Below, one piece after another: positions 60,497 to 64,000 of a DNA stretch of 64,000 nt. Below the pieces are notes generated by a model. The model did not search any database, had not been told where the DNA came from, and saw only the letters and a program-made list of their open reading frames with translations. The position numbers were made by a program, and so were the translations under genes. This DNA comes from Apiotrichum sp. Y4204 (taxonomy: Eukaryota > Basidiomycota > Tremellomycetes > Trichosporonales > Trichosporonaceae): contig JAMYHL010000040.1 in assembly GCA_025531455.1 (NCBI GenBank), forward strand, positions 124,001-188,000, given 5' to 3'. Positions within the stretch are counted from its first letter, which is position 1; each line of letters begins with the position of its first letter.

Positions 60497-61610
60497 CGTG
60501 ACGATGTCGGCGAAGCCTGGGGGACTGGGTGGGGATAGGTGTGATCAATGAGGGTGAGGTGGAAGATGAATCGTGGACGAGTCGACGAAGGGTCCGCGGC
60601 CGGCGCTCCTGATCGTTGCTGGTTGACTCTTTTTGTCGCCCGACAGTCTCTCTAACGGCGGGGAAGAGGGTGGAGGGGATGAAGAGAAGAGAAAGAACGG
60701 TTGAGAGAGACGACGAGTGGGTATGATGGAGAGAGAAAGAGGAGGACTAGTGATTGATGATGGTCGAGTGTGGTTGGTGTGCTGGTGTGTTCGGCGTGTG
60801 GTGGTGACGCTGGCGGTTCAGGAAATTCAGGGTCACCGTCGTCTGGGTGCATTTTGAGTGTGTGCTGGGCGGTGCAGACGATCACGGCGCATTGTGTGTG
60901 CGCTGGCTGCTGGCGCTGGTATGCTGGCACGCTGGCCGCTGGTACGCGCTGGTATGGACGATTCCTGATAAATGGGGGGTAAAAATAGATTACCAGAGAT
61001 TACACGCCAGCTCCAGCAAGACTTCATGTCATCCAGCTCATCAGGCTTGATGCACGCGCGACGCGAGATGCGCGATGCCACAAGTCTACACGTGGCGGAA
61101 AAAGCGGGGGGATCGTGAAAAGGATTGATCAAGACGAGGTGGAGGCAGTCCACTGTCGTCCAACTTCTGACAGAGTCGGGTCTTTGGATGTGTACTTTGA
61201 AAGTCGACGCGCACTCTCTGACACGCATCGACTGTAACTCAGACGGCCGCGGGATGTAGAATAGAAGTAAGTGAGCGACCCGAGTGTCCATTCTGCCAAA
61301 TCCCCTGTTGATCCATCTTGATCTACTGGTGCTGGCCTGAGATCGACACGTCTTGAAACCTTCCAGAAGTGGATCGGCGGAATGTTTCGCGGATCAGGCG
61401 CACATCGGCCATCAGAAAGGACGAAGCTAAGAGGAATTTGGCCAGCATGGCCAGCCGGGCGAGATTACCAAATTGCGCTCAGTGATCAGTGACATGAACG
61501 ACGTAAGTGCAAGTACCATAAATCTCCGGATGGTCCGTGAGATCCCTTCTCAAACTCTCCTTCCTGGGCCGTCTCATCTTAAACCGCGAATACCAATGCA
61601 TAAATACAAT
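60497..61610. other. Spacer: CHC1 promoter and TRM2 3' flank
   Basis: 1.1 kb. On the minus strand the CHC1 leader (60540-60780) is C/T-rich. A GCTGGC-rich stretch lies at about 60901-60950. No gene seen. Confidence 0.45.
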
Positions 61611-63609
61611 CTACTCCTCCTGAATAAGACGGAGGACACCGACACCCTCAACGTGAGCCGTCTGCTTGTCAGTTCACGAGCACAGTAAGTGCTTACCTGA
61701 GGGAAGAGATCAAAACCGCGCAGGCTCTCCAGCTCATACCTCCACTTCCCCTCACCGCGTTTCTCCGACTCGGCCACAAACCACCCGATATCGCGGGCCT
61801 GGGTGTGCACATTGCACGAAACGTAGACCGCAGTGAGCGGCTTAAAGTTGAGAAGCTGCTCCAGGAAAGGAGTGTCACAACCCTTGCGAGGCGGCTGGAA
61901 TGTCAACGTCAATTACAGATAGAAAGACTCACATCAATGACCACACACGAGTGGCTTCCAGCAAATCCAGCCTCCTCAAGTCCGCCGAAAATGTCCTCGG
62001 CCTTACCACAGAGCCATGTAGACTTGTCCGTCAAACCGTTCATCGCCGCGTTCTTCTTGGCAGCGGTGATACTGTCTGCCGAAATCTCGACACCCGCTAC
62101 GCGCTCGAACTCGGGAGACAGAGTGATTCCGAAGAGCCCTGACCCGCAATACGTGTCTACCAAGTGGGTGGGGCGCTTAGCGGTTGACCCCGGCGGGAAA
62201 ATGGCCTCCTTGACGTATTCTGTCAATGGAACTAGGATAGAGTTGTTGTTCTGGAAGAACGAGCCGGCGTTAAAGGCAAACAGGAAGGAACCGACACGCT
62301 CGTAGACCGTCTCCTTGTGGTTCGTGATGGCGATGTGAAGTCCATCGACTGCGGTCGCCGGGTCGAAGGGAGACTCGGCCGTGGGGATGGGGTCTGGCGG
62401 AGGGAGAGAGTCGCGCAACAGGAGGGTGGCACCGCGCTTGAATGTGTGGATGGTGCTAGAGAGTGTCAGATTGTGTCGAAACACCATAAAGCAATACTCA
62501 CTCCTGGATGCGCTTCCTCTCCTCGATAAGCTTCGCATTCAAAACAGCCGTTCCAATAACACATTCCTGTACGTCAGCCTCTCTGAGGCGCCGAATAACG
62601 TACCTCGATATCCATCACTCCCGGCTTTCCCTTCCTGTCAAACCCAATCTTGCACTCCCACTGGTTCATGGCCTCTTCACTCTTCGCCCACTTGGGAACC
62701 GGGTTAAAATGCGGGGTGAGTTTGGTACGATATCCCCATTGAAGTGGAGATCCGATGGTAGGAAGGATCTCGGGAACCTTGTCCGCCGGGAGCTTCGAGT
62801 AGCGCTTGTACGCCAGGTCCACTGTCCGGAGCTTGTGCTTAAGCTGCATGGGGTAGGGCACGTCCTGAAGCTGGCAGCCACCGCAGGTTCCAAAGTACTT
62901 GCAGCCCTTCTCCGGGTTCACACGGCGGTCACCCTCACCACCACGAAGCTCTTCGCAGGGCTCAACAATCTCAACGAGGTCTGCAAACGAACAGAAGCGG
63001 TCGTGTCGATAAATCTTTGCCCTAATCTTGTCTTTGGGATGCGCAAAGGGGACAACAATGGCCCACTTCTTGCCGTCATGCTCCCACAGCGAGAGACTCT
63101 CACCTGACTATTAGACAACCGACACACCCTACTCGGGGAATTGTAAACATACCGGAGACAGTCATTGAGCCAGGAGTCAGCTCTACGGTCGATAGCAATT
63201 CCAAATTCTCAGGGGCGGTCCACTCGCTGTCGTCACCACGGGCAAGAGCTGCGTCAGTGTACTCTTTGCCGAGAAAGTCGAGCACATCGTGATAGAGAAC
63301 CTCGCCAGCCGAGTACGGGTCGGGGAGCTTCCGGCGGTTGCGCTTGCGCTTCCCCTTCCCCTGAACGACCTTCTTGTCCGGAGTGGCCGTCGAGGAAGAG
63401 GGGGCCGGTTCAGTAGCAACAGGCATATCGGCGGAAACAGGAGCTGCAACTTCGGTGGAAGGTTCGTCGGTGCGGATACGCTTGGGAGTTGGTGAGCCAG
63501 TCGGGGATGGCGCAGACGACATGACGCGCGGGACGGTGATGTTGATGATTCGTGGTCGAGAGAGATAGGTGCGAGAGAAAGATCCGAGAAGCCGAGCTGC
63601 CGGTCTCAT
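61611..63609 (-). CDS. TRM2: tRNA (uracil-5)-methyltransferase TRM2
   Basis: Six exons, complement(61611..61661, 61697..61894, 61933..62455, 62502..62566, 62604..63103, 63153..63609), 597 aa. An RumA/TrmA-type 5-methyluridine methyltransferase with a Lys/Arg-rich segment (GKGKRKRNRRK), then CKYFGTCGGCQLQ (about 219-231, C-x5-C-x2-C as in Fe-S RumA enzymes). The SAM-binding site is LVDTYCGSGLFGI. VVIDPPRKGCD (about 512-522) and YVSCN (catalytic Cys, about 541) follow, and HVEGVGVLRL ends the protein. It makes m5U54 in the T loop of tRNA. Two in-frame ATGs exist: 63609 gives an Arg-rich leader (MRPAARLLGSFSRTYLSRPR) that looks mitochondrial, while 63522 (MSSAPSPTGSPTPKRI) would give a shorter form. 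Confidence 0.92.
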
Positions 63610-64000
63610 CAGCTCCCAGTGATTGAGAGGAGAGATAGGGATCGAGACAAAGTGAGAGGCCAAGGCCAAGGGAACTTTAGAGAGTTAATCGAAGCCGCGA
63701 TGGACGTAGCAGCTTTTGTGGACGCGATCCATCTCGAGAGCTGTCCAGTCGCAGTCGGGCGAAATCAGAAATTTCAATGTGGGCCCCCAAGAGGAAGTCG
63801 AGGCTCTCATTAGGCATCACATGACCAGTCAGCAGTCTCTTAATGGGAGGCTCTTTTAAGTTCCATGGGAGGACGCGCGTTTGTGTGAGCACACGCGAGC
63901 GGATGGCCTGGTCATGCTGGTCACTGACGGAGTGAGCAATCGATCATCCACCTCGACCGGCACATCGTGCTTCATACTCTCAACACACTCTCGACATCTA
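63610..64000. promoter_or_regulatory. Upstream region of TRM2
   Basis: 391 bp to the window edge, containing the TRM2 promoter and probably the upstream region of a gene beyond the edge. No element identified. Confidence 0.4.

Overview
This is a 64 kb stretch of eukaryotic nuclear DNA from a fungus, most likely a basidiomycetous yeast of the Tremellomycetes (Trichosporonales or a close relative). The evidence is dense GT-AG introns, mostly 35-60 nt, with CTAAC/CTGAC-type branch sites. GC-rich coding sequence, alternating gene orientation and the gene content fit too (Sfi1 and Cus1/SF3B2, a Yippee protein, a TMEM41-type VTT protein, a basidiomycete-style kinase-like protein). The taxon is inferred from gene structure only; no marker gene was compared.

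I could assemble 21 protein genes, 19 of them spliced. Exon joins were derived by eye from splice signals. For 20 genes every join keeps the reading frame from ATG to stop; the small gene at 36.7 kb remains ambiguous. In order: 0.1-1.7 kb a class III (GABA-type) aminotransferase (-); 3.6-5.5 kb branched-chain 2-oxoacid dehydrogenase E2 (+); 5.9-8.5 kb mRNA export factor MEX67 (-); 9.3-11.1 kb splicing factor SF3B2/CUS1 (+); 11.5-13.3 kb TMEM41-like VTT protein (-); 14.6-18.1 kb a secreted, GPI-anchored six-hairpin-glycosidase-like protein (+); 18.3-19.5 kb peroxisomal 2,4-dienoyl-CoA reductase (-); 20.1-23.6 kb SFI1 (-); 24.1-26.5 kb golgin CASP/COY1 (+); 27.7-29.0 kb a Cys-cluster orphan (+); 29.3-30.6 kb an intronless FAD monooxygenase (-); 31.6-32.8 kb a sterol-oxidase/fatty-acid-hydroxylase family protein (+); 33.0-34.8 kb ERO1 (-); 36.7-37.1 kb a small orphan (+); 37.5-39.6 kb a kinase-like-fold protein (-); 40.7-43.7 kb sulfite reductase flavoprotein MET10 (+); 47.7-48.4 kb Yippee (-); 50.3-51.7 kb PAM17 (+); 52.4-54.0 kb SDH2 (+); 55.0-60.5 kb clathrin heavy chain (-); 61.6-63.6 kb TRM2-type tRNA uracil-5 methyltransferase (-).

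The genes are not a pathway cluster. They are a mixed housekeeping neighbourhood: mitochondrial metabolism and import (E2, PAM17, SDH2), RNA processing and export (MEX67, SF3B2, TRM2), membrane traffic and ER (CHC1, CASP, TMEM41-like, ERO1), the spindle pole (SFI1), sulfur assimilation (MET10) and amino-acid and lipid catabolism. I see no transposon, CRISPR array, tRNA, rRNA or phage-like element. The least explained part is 43.7-47.7 kb, which has exon-like pieces on the minus strand but no recognisable product. No wholly new system is evident. The most unusual items are the repeat-interrupted GPI-anchored glycosidase-like protein, the divergent kinase-like protein, the E2 with an altered active-site motif, and several uncommon gene-structure features (microexons, GC-AG introns).
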